From Tetrahymena elliotti 4EA (taxonomy: Eukaryota; Ciliophora; Oligohymenophorea; Hymenostomatida; Tetrahymenidae): DNA of 62,447 bases. Positions within the stretch are counted from its first letter, which is position 1; the number at the start of each line of letters is the position of its first letter. Shown here piece after piece: positions 61,514 to 62,447 of this stretch. Position numbers and translations under genes: made by a program. Where the stretch lies: NCBI GenBank assembly GCA_000231825.2, contig JH720379.1, positions 172,360-234,806 on the forward strand, in the 5' to 3' direction. The notes under the pieces are model-generated. The model had not been told where the DNA came from. It saw only the letters and a program-made list of their open reading frames with translations, and did no database searches.

Positions 61514-62447
61514 ATGGGCGATGTAATTCAATTTGAATTGACATATAAAAATCTTTTAATTTTTATTTATCTAAAGTTACTTAGCTCTGATTTAATTTCT
61601 TATTTAAGTCTTGTTATAGATCTCTGGTAAAATATTTATTTTTCTTTTAAATAATCAAATCTCTTTATAGAAAAATAGAGTTTATTTGTATTATTCATTT
61701 TTAATTAACAACTACTTTAATTTATGAGATACTGACCGACTTTATAATTTGGAAAAGCTTATTTTTTTTGGTTCACTTACTCTTTTTTTATTTTTTTTGT
61801 TATTTGTTTTCGAATTTTATTCCAATTTTTCTTAATTAGAAATTTATTCAAAATTTATTTTTAATTTTTAAAAAGCTACCAAAATATTGGTGAGACAGAA
61901 GTATAAATATTAGGACCTAAGTTAACAAAATGCTCAAATCTCTAAACTTTGTTTCTTAGATTACTGTAAAAATAGATTTTCAGTATTAATTAAACATTTT
62001 TGAATGAATGAATTACTTATTTAATTTACTAGTTTGGGTTTGTTTACTTTTTTGTCCTGTACTCACCCAAACATTACATTTTTTAATGTTTGTTTTAAGA
62101 TTTCATTCAAATTTTAATGTATTTCTCATTCTTGTTTCAATATTTCTTTATTAAATTTTATTTTAATAATTTTTAGCAAAACAACAAACGCACAAAAACT
62201 AATATCAGAATTAGCAAAATGCTCTAATCTCTAAACTTTGACTATTTATCTTGAGTAAAAAAAAGTTTCAGTATTAATTAATTATGTATTTTTGAATCTA
62301 TATTAATACAAATTTTTATTTATGAGTTATTTTTCAGTTTGTTTTCAGATTTAATTTAAATTTTTATGCTTTACTCATTCTTCTTTTTTCAATAAAACTT
62401 TTTTTCATTTTTATTTTTATAATTTTGTAAAGAAACAATGATATTGG
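61514..62447 (+). CDS. LRR protein, 5' part (runs off the right edge)
   Basis: This is a tandem paralogue of the gene at 56879. The cap exon (61514-61626) has the same 113-nt length and reads YLKLLSSDLISYLSL near its end. LRR exons follow at 61876-61965 (90 nt) and 62177-62254 (78 nt, in frame, first residues replaced by KTTNAQ). A third begins at 62433 and is cut by the window end (N-D-I-G). Splice phases are all 2, as in its neighbours. No lesion is visible in the part present. Confidence 0.7.

Noticed and set aside
1..62447. tRNA, rRNA or snRNA genes
   Set aside because: Scanning for T-loop-like GTTCGA motifs and GC-rich stem patterns gave no segment that folds convincingly; a covariance-model search would be needed to exclude them.

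Overview
The window looks like macronuclear DNA of an oligohymenophorean ciliate, most probably Tetrahymena. It is roughly 80% A+T. Coding regions stay open only when TAA and TAG are read as glutamine and TGA is the sole stop. Introns are short, AT-rich and of the GTA...TAG/AAG type. Three genes encode conserved ciliary proteins. All exon coordinates below were worked out by hand from splice sites and reading phase; nothing was searched or computed.

Layout. (1) 1-5.1 kb is a broken cluster of leucine-rich-repeat (LRR) genes: the 5' end of a minus-strand gene, a minus-strand relic array and a plus-strand pseudogene. (2) 5.5-8.0 kb carries a minus-strand group II PLP-dependent decarboxylase with altered active-site motifs. 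(3) 10.1-15.4 kb is CFAP57/WDR65. (4) 17.6-22.0 kb is a cytosolic carboxypeptidase (AGBL/CCP, tubulin deglutamylase family) with a minisatellite and assembly gap in one intron, followed by a Q/N-rich gene to 24.3 kb. (5) 25.3-26.9 kb is a TPR protein. (6) 27.7-32.2 kb is an intact LRR gene in which each of 16 repeats is its own exon. (7) 32.7-35.5 kb is a UDP-sugar pyrophosphorylase (minus). (8) 37.6-40.0 kb is DNAAF3. (9) 41.2-55.3 kb is a run of five minus-strand genes for unrecognised Q/N/S-rich or coiled-coil proteins. (10) 56.9 kb to the right edge holds two tandem LRR paralogues, the second cut by the window end.

How the genes relate. CFAP57 (axonemal inner-arm dynein regulator), the carboxypeptidase (removes glutamates from tubulin tails) and DNAAF3 (cytoplasmic dynein-arm assembly) all serve motile cilia, but they lie kilobases apart with separate promoters, so this is proximity and not an operon. 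The LRR genes form one family: the same N-terminal cap exon, 90-nt phase-2 exons encoding 30-residue ribonuclease-inhibitor-like repeats, homologous introns and the same type of last exon.

Other features: three copies of a short inverted-repeat element (about 105-130 bp, TA ends), and several introns and spacers made of diverged tandem repeats. No rRNA, tRNA, CRISPR or telomere was recognised.
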